This document shows, piece by piece, positions 17,896-26,335 of a stretch of 64,000 nt of DNA. A model generated the notes under the pieces. That model did no database searches. It was not told the DNA's origin and saw only the letters and a program-made list of their open reading frames with translations. Position numbers and translations under genes: made by a program. Source of the DNA: Symbiodinium natans. Taxonomy: Eukaryota; Sar; Dinophyceae; Suessiales; Symbiodiniaceae. Within the stretch, counting starts at the first letter, position 1. The number at the start of each line of letters is the position of its first letter. The DNA lies in NCBI GenBank assembly GCA_905221605.1, contig CAJNDS010002412.1, forward strand, positions 348,886-412,885, written 5' to 3'.

Positions 17896-19611
17896 ATGGC
17901 AGCCGCAGCGCTCACTCATGCCGCGTGGGAGCCAAGTGTCGGCTTCAAGCCGCAATTCACACCCGAGGGCGAGCCCGATTACAGCCACTGGATCAACTCC
18001 GTGCATTGGAGCTCAAGGCGGATGCTTCTCTCGAGAGAAGGGACCGCGTCAAGCCTCTACAGCGGCACGGGCAGAGTGTACCTTCCAAGTGCAGATGGCA
18101 CGAGGAATATGCCTAGGGACGTCTACCCATACACCTTGAGGATTGCTGACAGAGATCTGCCTACCATAGAGGGCCAGTTAGCCTTGCTCTGGCACGTCAT
18201 CCTGTACGAGGACAGGACAGGCAGAACGATCCTCAGCAGTTCTCAGCGCTGGGACTTCTACTTCGTGACGACCCTTTTGGGGTGCCTCTCGGTTGAGGAG
18301 TTGTACAAGTTCACTCTCACCACCCAGCAGGTAACGAGAGAACAGAACACTCCTTATAGCAGCACGGTCAGCGCCTCCAAGGCATTCTCTGCTGTGTTCC
18401 GCCACGAGGCCGTGCACAGGAACGATTTGGACGAGATGAACTCTCTCCCTATTGGATCCTGTAACACACGGAGAGTGATTCCCAGGCAGACAAACGCCGT
18501 TTGGTTTGCCGCCTTCATGCTCACCAACTCCAAGGGAAGGTTTTTCACCTACGTCCGTCCAGCTCCATGCTCGCCCACAGGCGAGGTAGGAGTGCAAGAC
18601 TTCGCTATGAACATACGCCTTGGAGCAATTCAGGGTCATACTCGCGTAAGCTCAGTCCAAACTGAGGAGGCGCTGGGTATGGAAATCACCCTGGGAATGG
18701 CAGGTCGCCTGGGATATGTTTTCCACGCCACCGAGAAGTGGAACCACGACAACATCCTCAAGCAGGGGTTAATCACGGACGCTGGAAGGCCAGGTGAAAA
18801 GAGGGATCCGCGGTGCGCTGTGCACTTCACCTACGCTGGTGGGGAGGAGGCCCCAAGGGCTGGCACTGTCATCCGCTACGGCTCGAATGTCATCTATGTC
18901 GTGTTGGACCTCTACCAGGCCATTTCAGACGGGTGCAAGTTCTACCTGTCCGATAACGGTGTGATCCTGAGCTTCCAGAGTGTGCCACCGAGCTACCTGC
19001 ATTTCACCTGGAGGCCCCCTCACGAGAAGGACCCGGGTGGACGCAGGTGGGAAAAACGCGAGGGACGCTCAGCACAAGCTGAGGAACCCTCAGCTCCCAG
19101 TTCAAGCTCTCGTGGCCCTGCGTCCAGCTCAGCCGGGACCAAAGGGAGCTCTGCCTCAGCAGAGGGATCCAAGGGTTCTGGAACAACAACGAAGGAAGCT
19201 GGGCCTCCTAGCACAGGCCCAACCACGGTTGGGGAAGTGCCCCACTTTGATCTCACTTCCCTTCGAGAGATCATTGAAGAGGAGGAGAAGAGGCATGTTC
19301 AGCAGTCAGAAACAAGCTCAGAAGGGAAAAGAATTCCTTTTGAGCGTGGCATGGAAGTTGAAGGGAGTGTAAAAACTTCTTTGACAGCTGAAGCAGAAAA
19401 AGTCAGGGCCCAAGAGGACCTGATCCGACAGCTTAGGGCCAATCCTTGGACGCTGTTCTACAAAGGCACCATTGCCTTGATGGAGGACAATGAGCGCAAG
19501 GTTGACTCCTACGGCACTGGCTATGTACAGGTTGTTCGATTCCGAGATGTTCATGTCAGTGTGAGAAGAAGCTCCAGCTTGATCAGGCTCTTTGGTTGCA
19601 CAATCCTCTGA
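17896..19611 (+). CDS. Element 1 second frame with KptA/Tpt1-like RNA 2'-phosphotransferase domain
   Basis: Start at the ATG at 17896 (ACCATGG), 187 bases after pol stops; 571 residues. The N-terminal 235 residues are unrecognised. Residues about 239-372 match the KptA/Tpt1 pattern in order: an R-x(4)-QGHT block (family form RxxQGHS), FHATEKWNHDNILKQGL (family YHGT...I...GL), a VHF block, and DGCKFYLSDNGVILS followed by VPPSYL. In the known family this fold uses NAD+ to remove the 2'-phosphate left by tRNA splicing; some members ADP-ribosylate nucleic acid ends. The C-terminal part is low-complexity Ser/Pro with two hairpin copies. It overlaps the next frame by 16 bases; a two-base difference near 19560 would make one continuous protein. 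Activity is inference. Confidence 0.8.
   Translation: MAAAALTHAAWEPSVGFKPQFTPEGEPDYSHWINSVHWSSRRMLLSREGTASSLYSGTGRVYLPSADGTRNMPRDVYPYTLRIADRDLPTIEGQLALLWHVILYEDRTGRTILSSSQRWDFYFVTTLLGCLSVEELYKFTLTTQQVTREQNTPYSSTVSASKAFSAVFRHEAVHRNDLDEMNSLPIGSCNTRRVIPRQTNAVWFAAFMLTNSKGRFFTYVRPAPCSPTGEVGVQDFAMNIRLGAIQGHTRVSSVQTEEALGMEITLGMAGRLGYVFHATEKWNHDNILKQGLITDAGRPGEKRDPRCAVHFTYAGGEEAPRAGTVIRYGSNVIYVVLDLYQAISDGCKFYLSDNGVILSFQSVPPSYLHFTWRPPHEKDPGGRRWEKREGRSAQAEEPSAPSSSSRGPASSSAGTKGSSASAEGSKGSGTTTKEAGPPSTGPTTVGEVPHFDLTSLREIIEEEEKRHVQQSETSSEGKRIPFERGMEVEGSVKTSLTAEAEKVRAQEDLIRQLRANPWTLFYKGTIALMEDNERKVDSYGTGYVQVVRFRDVHVSVRRSSSLIRLFGCTIL
18025..18040 (+). repeat. Hairpin element copy 8
   Basis: Stem CTTCTC/GAGAAG, loop TCGA, internal loop ATG/GGA, outer stem GCGG/CCGC. 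The only coding copy read in a different codon phase. Confidence 0.75.
18570..18585 (+). repeat. Hairpin element copy 9
   Basis: Stem CTCGCC/GGCGAG, loop CACA, internal loop ATG/GTA, outer stem CTCC/GGAG. Lies just before the QGHT block of the KptA-like domain. Confidence 0.8.
19068..19083 (+). repeat. Hairpin element copy 10
   Basis: Stem CTCAGC/GCTGAG, loop ACAA, internal loop ACG/GAA, outer stem GAGGG/CCCTC. Encodes RSAQAEEP. Confidence 0.85.
19149..19164 (+). repeat. Hairpin element copy 11
   Basis: Stem CTCTGC/GCAGAG, loop CTCA, internal loop GAG/GGA, weak outer pairing. Encodes GSSASAEGS. Confidence 0.75.
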
Positions 19612-22600
19612 GTGGATACCCGGTTCTCTTCTTCCTGGAGGCATTCAGACTGGGGAAGATAGCCGCCAATGTGCTCATTGACTTTCAGTTGAAGGTCTCT
19701 CACTATGACCATCATACTCCACATTGGGACGCGGACTACTTCACCGAGCTCAGATCTAAGGCCGAGTCAGTCTTCACCCCTGGAATTCTTTACGGGAGAG
19801 CAAAGCCTGAGGTCACAGATGAGCGAAATCGAATGCCAGTTGAAGGCACAGAGAACTACGCTGAGAAGCTCGCAGAGTACCAGGCATTTCGGCACGAGCT
19901 GATGGTGGCCCAGGAGCTCATCAACATTCAGAGCGATTTCGTCAACCTCTACGACATGTTCGTGGAACTCTATGGCAGTGACTTCTTCTTGTACATGAAG
20001 GAGAATCGTGACAACCAAGCACTTCGGAACAAGTTTGTTGTGCGCGCACAGGACAATAGTGAGCATAGAGATTGCTCATTGAGGCTCCCGTTTGAGCCCA
20101 AACTCATCCTGAAGAAAATCGAACGCACCGTCGCTTCGTACCCAGAGCGGAAGTTCCTCTCTCGCTTCGCTTCCAAGGCCGTTCAGGACTTGCAGCAGTA
20201 TGTGCAGATTCGCCAGTCCGAGGAGGCATTCGTCGACTACTACCTTGGCATTCCTGTGGAAGATTTTGAGCTTGAGAGAACCTTCGAGAACAATGAAGGA
20301 ACCATCAAAATCGAGGAGGTCATCGAGGTCGATGAATCCTGGGGAAGCTCAACACGAGTTGAGGAACCCAAGGTGGCGCCTTCCTCTCTGGATGCAACAA
20401 TGGAAGAGGAAGCGGGCTCTGCTACAGCAGAGGGACCACCACCATCTTCCGAAGCGCACATCAAAGAAGAGCCAATGCCCGATGCGACCGAAGAGGTCAA
20501 GGAGCCAGATCCCGAAGTCCAGTTGAAGGTCGAGGAAGGTGACTTCAAGGTGGAGGAGGAGTCCTCTACGCCAATGGTCACCACTGGGGAAACAGAGGGA
20601 AGCTCACTTCCAAGTGAGGCACCCTCGGGAACGCCCCAAGGCCTGTGGGGTAATGTACAGACTGTTATTACTCCGCAGGATCTCCAAGAGATCACTCAGC
20701 AGAATGAGGATGCTCTTCGATCCTTCGCCGACAAAAAGGAAGAGGCGACCCTGGAGCAGTTGCCCGAGTACCAGCGCTTCATTGATGAGCTGGAGAGGGT
20801 TGAAAAGGGTTCGCCCATCTACATCCTCAGTCGGCAGAAGTATGGAGAAAGTGATGGCATTCTCCATGGTGGTCTTCGGGCGCAGTCGGCTCAGAACCGA
20901 TTTCGACTCCAGCATATGAGCTGGAGGGATAGAGCGGCTCCTGCTCGGTCAAATTGGAAGTTCCAGGTTCCAGAAGTGCCCTTCTTCGAGACAATGGCGA
21001 CGATGCCACCGTTGTGGGAGTTTCGTCCTGCAGCAAAACAAGTGGCTTTCAAGAGCATTGATGTGAGGAGCACTTTTTCGACTGATGCACTTGAGAGATC
21101 ATACAATGCCCATGTTGCCATTGCGGAGAAGGAGGCGCTGTTGATGGAGTCACTGGCAAAAACCAATGCTACGAGAGGTGATCTTCTGAACACTCTTCTT
21201 CGGCACTTTCTGGCCTGTGGAAGTCTCGAAACCACGAGCTTGGGAAGCTCAGCCTTTGCTGAGGAACCCGATCCAATGGCAGAGATGACGCATTTGGCCA
21301 CCTCCAGAGTAGGTCTTAGCGTGATGGTTGCCAACTTGGGGAACTTCGCGAGGGGCAGAAAGGGCACACTTCCTCCAAAGTATGCCGACCTCATCTCGGA
21401 TTACTCCGATGGAAGCTCCATCATTGTGAAGTTCCTCTCTCACTCCAAGGCACATGTTATTCTGCTGCAGGAGAACAACATGACGAGAGAAGAGTTGGAC
21501 TACTTCAGGTCCAAGGGCTGGTTGTTCCGAACAAATGAGGCAGGAGATCTCCTCACTGCTGTCAGAGGAAACACCAAGGGTAAGAACAAGGTCAGCTTCA
21601 AGCACCTTGCTGGTCCGGTCCTCAAAGACCCTGCGTATGCCTGGATTCCCATCAGATATGAGATCGTCCAGATCAACTATGGAAGTACCGTTCCTCGAGA
21701 GAGAATGGAACAAGAAGACCTGGTTGATCGAGTGGAGTCCGCCTTCGAGGAGGCCGAGTTCAAGGAAGATCTCACGCGTGCAGGCATGAAGTCAATTCGT
21801 GTCTGCAACTTCCACGTTCGAAGTGAAATCGCACGCTCTAAGCCCGGCTTCTTGGCCGAGGGACTAGCTGCGATGGTCGCTGACTGCTTCCACTACCAAG
21901 TGGATCTGATGGGCGGAGATGGCAACATGTCATGCTACCGATTCGGAGGTAGCCAACAGGGGTCAGTGTCACACGACAGCTCAGCCCTTTTCTCGACGAT
22001 CCAGTACTTCGTCGGCGCCTTCGAGAAGCACCAACGTCAGGACAGGTTGTTGATCCCAAGGACACGCGTCGTGACTTCGAACCCTCTACATCTTCTCAAA
22101 CTCTACGAGGAGAAGCTTGGGTTCCCCTACGGCGATGTGGGCCACCTAGTGGATTGGACGACGTTTCCTGATTTGGACTGCATGACTGCCATCGTCTTCG
22201 AATGGGGTCATAGCATGACCAATGAGGTGTGGGCTGAGTACAAGGGCAGCATGGAGTACAAGGTTTCGGTGAGTGAATTCTTGCTGCACTCGACGAAGAA
22301 CCACTTCCTCCTGAAGCCCTCGGACAATGACAGTCACACACCACTGCTTCTACACATCGCTCCTAACTGGATGAAGTTCTCTGAGAAGAAGACGTACAGG
22401 TCGAAGGAGTCGATCTTGCAGGCGTCCCAATCCAGGAAAGAGAGACAGAAGGCTAAAAAGCGTGGTGCTCCTGCCGAACCAGTACAAGGCGAAGGTCGTG
22501 CTCCACCTGGCAAAGGCAAAAGCAAGAGCAAGGAAGGAGGCTCGCTTCCAAGTGAGGAACCTTCAGCAGTGCCAGAGCCAGCAGCTCCTCCAAAGGCTAA

Positions 22601-22874
22601 GCCAGCGGCGAAGCCAGCTGCTGCGAGGAGAGAAGTCTCTTTCGACGACAACCCTGAAGTCTACGAGTACGAAGCCAGTGGTAGAAGGAGACATGAAGAA
22701 CTTTGGGCGCCTCCAAAAGGAAAAGGGGCTGGTAAGGCCAGAAAAGGGGAAGGCTCGCCAAGAGGCAAGGGATCCTCTCAAGGCCCATACTGGTCCAATT
22801 GGTCGTGGGATCCTTCATGGAACCAAGGATGGAGTTCCTCCTCATGGGGTTCGTCTTCGTGGGGTAGAAGGTGA
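19596..22874 (+). CDS. Element 1 third frame with EEP-type nuclease domain
   Basis: The frame opens about 90 bases before the given start and has no early ATG, so it is probably reached by frameshift from the preceding frame, or the two were one protein; 1,092 residues as drawn. Residues about 570-920 carry the endonuclease/exonuclease/phosphatase signature in order: VMVANLGNF (Asn), VILLQENN (Glu), VCNFHVRSE (Asn-x-His), LMGGDGNMS (Asp-x-Asn), NDSHTPLLLH (Asp-Ser-His). EEP domains serve as target-nicking enzymes in LINEs, but are not a standard part of Copia elements. The C-terminus is basic (Lys/Gly-rich) and ends in a Trp/Ser-rich tail (WSNWSWDPSWNQGW). Six hairpin copies lie in linkers. 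All five EEP motifs are visible; nuclease activity is inference. Confidence 0.75.
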   Translation: MHNPLSGYPVLFFLEAFRLGKIAANVLIDFQLKVSHYDHHTPHWDADYFTELRSKAESVFTPGILYGRAKPEVTDERNRMPVEGTENYAEKLAEYQAFRHELMVAQELINIQSDFVNLYDMFVELYGSDFFLYMKENRDNQALRNKFVVRAQDNSEHRDCSLRLPFEPKLILKKIERTVASYPERKFLSRFASKAVQDLQQYVQIRQSEEAFVDYYLGIPVEDFELERTFENNEGTIKIEEVIEVDESWGSSTRVEEPKVAPSSLDATMEEEAGSATAEGPPPSSEAHIKEEPMPDATEEVKEPDPEVQLKVEEGDFKVEEESSTPMVTTGETEGSSLPSEAPSGTPQGLWGNVQTVITPQDLQEITQQNEDALRSFADKKEEATLEQLPEYQRFIDELERVEKGSPIYILSRQKYGESDGILHGGLRAQSAQNRFRLQHMSWRDRAAPARSNWKFQVPEVPFFETMATMPPLWEFRPAAKQVAFKSIDVRSTFSTDALERSYNAHVAIAEKEALLMESLAKTNATRGDLLNTLLRHFLACGSLETTSLGSSAFAEEPDPMAEMTHLATSRVGLSVMVANLGNFARGRKGTLPPKYADLISDYSDGSSIIVKFLSHSKAHVILLQENNMTREELDYFRSKGWLFRTNEAGDLLTAVRGNTKGKNKVSFKHLAGPVLKDPAYAWIPIRYEIVQINYGSTVPRERMEQEDLVDRVESAFEEAEFKEDLTRAGMKSIRVCNFHVRSEIARSKPGFLAEGLAAMVADCFHYQVDLMGGDGNMSCYRFGGSQQGSVSHDSSALFSTIQYFVGAFEKHQRQDRLLIPRTRVVTSNPLHLLKLYEEKLGFPYGDVGHLVDWTTFPDLDCMTAIVFEWGHSMTNEVWAEYKGSMEYKVSVSEFLLHSTKNHFLLKPSDNDSHTPLLLHIAPNWMKFSEKKTYRSKESILQASQSRKERQKAKKRGAPAEPVQGEGRAPPGKGKSKSKEGGSLPSEEPSAVPEPAAPPKAKPAAKPAAARREVSFDDNPEVYEYEASGRRRHEELWAPPKGKGAGKARKGEGSPRGKGSSQGPYWSNWSWDPSWNQGWSSSSWGSSSWGRR
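20348..20363 (+). repeat. Hairpin element copy 12
   Basis: Stem CTCAAC/GTTGAG, loop ACGA, internal loop AAG/GAA, outer GGG/CCC. Encodes GSSTRVEEP. Confidence 0.8.
20417..20432 (+). repeat. Hairpin element copy 13
   Basis: Stem CTCTGC/GCAGAG, loop TACA, flanks GGG/GGA, no outer stem. Encodes GSATAEGP. Confidence 0.75.
20603..20618 (+). repeat. Hairpin element copy 14
   Basis: Stem CTCACT/AGTGAG, loop TCCA, internal loop AAG/GCA, outer stem GAGGG/CCCTC. Encodes GSSLPSEAP. Confidence 0.85.
21248..21263 (+). repeat. Hairpin element copy 15
   Basis: Stem CTCAGC/GCTGAG, loop CTTT, internal loop AAG/GAA, outer GGG/CCC. Encodes GSSAFAEEP, just before the EEP domain. Confidence 0.8.
22541..22556 (+). 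repeat. Hairpin element copy 16
   Basis: Stem CTCGCT/AGTGAG (one G-T wobble), loop TCCA, internal loop AGG/GAA, outer stem GAAGG/CCTTC. Encodes GGSLPSEEP. Confidence 0.85.
22754..22769 (+). repeat. Hairpin element copy 17 (one inner mismatch)
   Basis: Stem CTCGCC/GGCAAG with one mismatch, loop AAGA, internal loop AGG/GGA, outer stem GGGGA/TCCTC with one wobble. Encodes GSPRGKGS. Confidence 0.6.
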
Positions 22875-23324
22875 AGTTCTACTTCAACGCCTCCTACGAT
22901 TACATCCTCATTGGTGCTGCTGTAATCCAGCTCGTCCTGTGAGTTGTGTCTTGTGATGCAACAGGCTTCGCGGTAGCGCATGTACAAAATGCGTGGGAGC
23001 CACAAAAGCATGCTTCCTCACAGGGAAGGTAGCTGTTCTTTTGTTTGGGATAAGTGTGTCAAGCGCGAACTCAACTCCAGTTGAGAAGGTGTGACAACAA
23101 GTCCTTCACCGATAAAAGAACGGAGACGAGCTCAGGGCTTTTTGTTTTTGCTGTTGTGAAGCACACCCTTATCGTTGACTGCTCTTGTGAATAGTTGCTG
23201 ATTTGTATAGAAACTTACTGCTGCGCACTCTCGCTATGTTTCGTTTTTGGAACGAGACCTCGTGGCCGCCACTATCGTCATACGACATGCCAAATGAGCT
23301 GAATTTTTAAATTTGTGCCTGACT
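22875..23324 (+). other. 3' untranslated region of element 1
   Basis: No open frame of note. It holds two non-coding hairpin copies: 23013-23028 (CTTCCT/GGGAAG, loop CACA, internal ATG/GTA, outer AGC/GCT) and 23070-23085 (CTCAAC/GTTGAG, loop TCCA). No obvious polypurine tract just before the LTR. Confidence 0.75.
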
Positions 23325-23492
23325 GAAATAGAGACAGGTATGCCACAGGGTTCAGTCATCATGGCATGCAGTGGCCTGTGCCCGAGGTTCTGGATCAGAG
23401 TGATACACTTAGCCAGCAGAGCTAAAAGAGACACCTGCGTGCCTTGCCAGCTGTACCGAGCCGGAGGCTGGTAACGCTCAGGTTTCATCTCA
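23325..23492 (+). repeat. 3' LTR of element 1
   Basis: Identical over 168 bp to 8911-9078, preceded by T and followed directly by about 15 G residues. Confidence 0.92.
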
Positions 23493-23629
23493 GGGGGGGG
23501 GGGGGGGTTGGGACGAATCATAGGGCGCATCAAGTTAAACCTGGAAAAACGCTGAACTTTCTAACTCTCACTCCAACAGCTAGAGTGAGAGTTAAACTCC
23601 AACAGGGTCTAGGGTTTAGGGTTTGGAGG

Positions 23630-23704
<75 letters not shown>

Positions 23705-24386
23705 TGGGGCTTAGCTTGTGACGGTCAGACTTTTTGCTGTGGGGCGAGGAGATGTGTTTCAGCTTTCAGCATGATGTTCAAACCGCGGGCCGAACTCCAC
23801 CGAAGCAACTACCCCAGACGAAGCCATGAAGCCCCAAGCACAACAAAATCAAAAACCCGTCACCCACTACGACAAATCAAAGCAGCTGACTGTGCGGGTT
23901 TGGGTGGAGGAAGGGCGTGGGTTCAAGGGGTTTGTTGCTGCATGGCCACTTGTGGATTGATGTTTCGGGTTCTTGGCTGTTGCAGCCCTTTGTGTCGATG
24001 TTTGATGTTCTGGGCTTGGGCTTCGCGCTCAATCCATTCTTGAGGCGGCAGAGAAGTAGGGCTTTAGGACTTGGGGATGAATTGTGTGCCATTCTTCATC
24101 ACTGCGGATTCTGGGTTTAGATTTGAAGGGTCCAAGTAAACCCTGAGCCCTTAGGGCCACACCCTCTAGATCCGCGGGCGAAGCCTCAAGCTTCACATCC
24201 AAAAGCTAAGTCTGACAACAGTTTCGGCTTTGTAGGGTTCGGGGGGTTTATGAGGTTTAAGGTTTCGTGTTTGGCTTGCAACTTTCATTGGCGCGGCTGT
24301 GGGGCTTGCAGGAGGCCTTCTTTTCCGGCGTGCTCTCCAAGTCCAACGGAAGGGCATCTGAGAGAACTTTGTCAGAGCCACCCCCC
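23493..24386. other. Intronic stretch without supported gene
   Basis: A poly-G run, then a (CT)n microsatellite of about 70 bp at 23633-23700, then GC-rich unique sequence with several open frames on both strands but no convincing splice pair. Confidence 0.5.
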
Positions 24387-24446
24387 CCTAAACCCTAAAC
24401 CCTAAACCCTAAACCCTAAACCCTAAACCCTAAACCCTAAACCCCC
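24387..24446. repeat. (CCCTAAA)n tract
   Basis: About eight heptamers on the donor side of the candidate exon at 24443-24527. Confidence 0.9.
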
Positions 24447-24527
24447 GTCCCAGAAAAACAAGTTCGACTGCAGCTGCAGAAGTACGAGGCCCAGGGGCCC
24501 TGGGCTGCCCGCCAAGGACACGCGCAC
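24443..24527 (-). CDS. Possible host exon, 85 nt, strand uncertain
   Basis: On the minus strand the acceptor TTGTTTCGGCAG is good and the frame is open (VRVSLAGSPGPLGLVLLQLQ). The donor would be GTTTAGGG inside the tract. The plus strand is also open with an acceptor CGTCCCAG, so the strand is uncertain. Confidence 0.4.
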
Positions 24528-25235
24528 CTGCCGAAACAAGGATCTCAGAACGAGAAGGCCCCTTTATAGGGTTGACGATGGGGATTCTAGGGCCTAAGAG
24601 CATCCTGGTCCGAAGGCTTCAATCAAGTGCAGCCGAAGACTTGAGACCTGCATGTAGGTTAGGGGAATGAACTGGGCTCGAAAGCGAAAGCACCAGCTAG
24701 ATTACACCAATTCGCACCTCGGTTTTGCATGTTGGCTTCACGGCTTAGTTCCCACCTGCACCCCCCTCCACCACCCTTTATCCCCAAAAGGTTTACCTAG
24801 AGATTTTTGGGCACCGAGCGGTTACCCGGGTGTGTAGTGGGGTGTGCAGTTAAGAGAAGTGAGAGAGTTGTTCCTGGGCCACGCCTGGAATGGGGCGGAG
24901 GGTATCCTGGACGTGTCCACGTCGATCTTCAGCCGGAAATGCAGGGCGAGGGCCAGCACAAAACCACTGCTCACCTTGCTTTGGGTCTATGTATGGCGTA
25001 GGGGGCTTTGGGTTCGGTAAAAGGAGGGCGGGTACAGTTTTTCGTGTGTCGCGGAGGAGGGGTCTGTGTATTGTTTGGGGGCTTGGGCCGTCTGCAAAAG
25101 ATGGGAGCTTGGAGGTTTTAGTGACTAATTAGGTTGAGGGTTTGGGGCTTCAGGGTCCAGAGCCCCTGCGCTTCCACTCCTTCACCCAAAAGCCGAAACT
25201 TTGATCTGCAGGACGGTCACCCTGGGGCTTAAGGG
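24528..25235. other. Intronic stretch without supported gene
   Basis: Mostly GC-rich unique sequence with no telomere tract and no island with matched splice sites; some plus-strand open frames near 24807-25130 are unsupported. Confidence 0.4.
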
Positions 25236-25560
25236 TTCAGAGCCCTAAACCCTAAACCCCAAACCCTAAACACTAAACCCTAAACCCTAAACCCTAAACT
25301 TGCCCTAAACCCTAAACCCTAAACCCTAAACCTAAACCCTAAACCCTAAACCCTAAAAACTAAACCCTAAACCCTAAACCCTAAACCCTAAACCCTAAAC
25401 CCTAAACCCTAAACCCTAAACCCTAAACCCTAAACCCTAAACCCTAAAACCCTAAACCCTAAACCCTAAACCCTAAACCTAAACCCTAAACCTAAACCCT
25501 AACCCTAAACCCTAAACCCTAAACCCTAAACCCTAACCCTAACCCTAAAACCCAAACCCC
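25236..25560. repeat. (CCCTAAA)n tract, largest in window
   Basis: More than 40 heptamers with scattered CCTAAA and CCCTAAAA variants, followed by poly-C. Confidence 0.92.
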
Positions 25561-25622
25561 CTAACCCCCCCCCCCCCAAGAAAAACAAAAAACCAGAAGA
25601 AAAGCAAGTGCAGGACAGGAAC

Positions 25623-25709
25623 CCAGGCATCCACGGCGGCGTACGGGAGGAGGACCTCCAGCGCCATTTCAGGGGTTGCCCGGCTGGGAGGTTCCGCGCG
25701 AACCTCATC
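25623..25709 (-). CDS. Host exon, 87 nt
   Basis: Acceptor GAGGCCAG|GAT and donor GCCTGG|GTTCCT. Exactly 29 codons in phase 0, including EPPSRATPEMALEVLLPYAA. The plus strand is also open with a good donor (GTACGTAAG), but the minus reading is more protein-like and fits its neighbours. Confidence 0.55.
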
Positions 25710-25973
25710 CTGGCCTCAGCTTGTGAACCCGGGTACGTAAGCCTCAAGCCTTAAGCCCTGCAACCCCGAAACCAGGAACCCTAAACCATAAACCCTACAC
25801 CCAAACATGCAAAATGCGTACAAGCATTGGAGCACTTCCCAAAAAGGGAATCCCTTATGTTATGTAACCCTACAAACGCTTCTAGTCCTGTTTACAGAAA
25901 CCGCAAAGATGGTAACTTGCCCCTACCTTCAGGAACCCTTATGTGCCAAGCCAAATCCTCCCAAGCTCTAAAC

Positions 25974-26074
25974 CCTAAACCCTAAACCCTAAACCCTAAA
26001 CCCTAAACCCTAAAACCTCAACCCTAAACCCTAAACCCTTAACCCTAAACCCTAAACCCTCAACCCTAAACCCT
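25974..26074. repeat. (CCCTAAA)n tract
   Basis: About 14 heptamers ending at the donor of the exon at 26080-26143. Confidence 0.9.
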
Positions 26075-26079
26075 CTTAC

Positions 26080-26143
26080 GGGGAGAGGGGATCACTCAAG
26101 AACGCCGCGCTGCGTGGACACTTCGCAAAGCTCCCAGGCTGCT
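26080..26143 (-). CDS. Host exon, 64 nt
   Basis: Acceptor AGTGGCAG and canonical donor CCCC|GTAAGAGGGTTTAGGG leading straight into the repeat. The frame includes EQPGSFAKCPRSAAFLSDPL. CCCTAAA lies left and TTTAGGG right. Confidence 0.65.
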
Positions 26144-26171
26144 CTGCCACTTCGAAGGGTTTCACCTTCTA

Positions 26172-26310
26172 GGGTTTAGGGTTTAGGGTTTAGGGTTTAG
26201 GGTTTAGGGTTTAGGGTTTAGGGTTTAGGGTTTAAGGTTTAGGATTTGGGGTTGGGGTTTAGGGTCTAGGGTTTAGGGTGTAGGGCTGATGGTTTAGGGT
26301 TTAGGTTTCG
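26172..26310. repeat. (TTTAGGG)n tract
   Basis: About 10 perfect units and a degenerate tail ending 26 bases before the element 2 LTR. Confidence 0.9.
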
Positions 26311-26335
26311 GGTTTAAGCCTGGAGTCGTAATAAG

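Larger units (their letters stand above)
8911..23492 (+). mobile_element. Element 1: 14.6-kb Copia-type LTR retrotransposon with extra KptA-like and EEP-nuclease frames
   Basis: Two identical 168-bp LTRs flank a tRNA-type primer site, an intact gag-pol frame and two further long frames between pol and the 3' LTR. The domain order protease, integrase, RT, RNase H is that of Ty1/copia. Both outer flanks are poly-G, which fits insertion into a G-tract with a G-only target duplication. Identical LTRs and an unbroken pol imply a very recent insertion. Ordinary Copia elements are about 5 kb; the excess here is mainly a long gag-pol linker region and about 5 kb of added coding sequence. No clear polypurine tract precedes the 3' LTR. 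It lies antisense to the host exons, in an intron. Confidence 0.92.

Noticed and set aside
23444-24043. 199-codon plus-strand frame with a Ser-Leu run
   Set aside because: The run is the (CT)n microsatellite and the frame starts inside the LTR.
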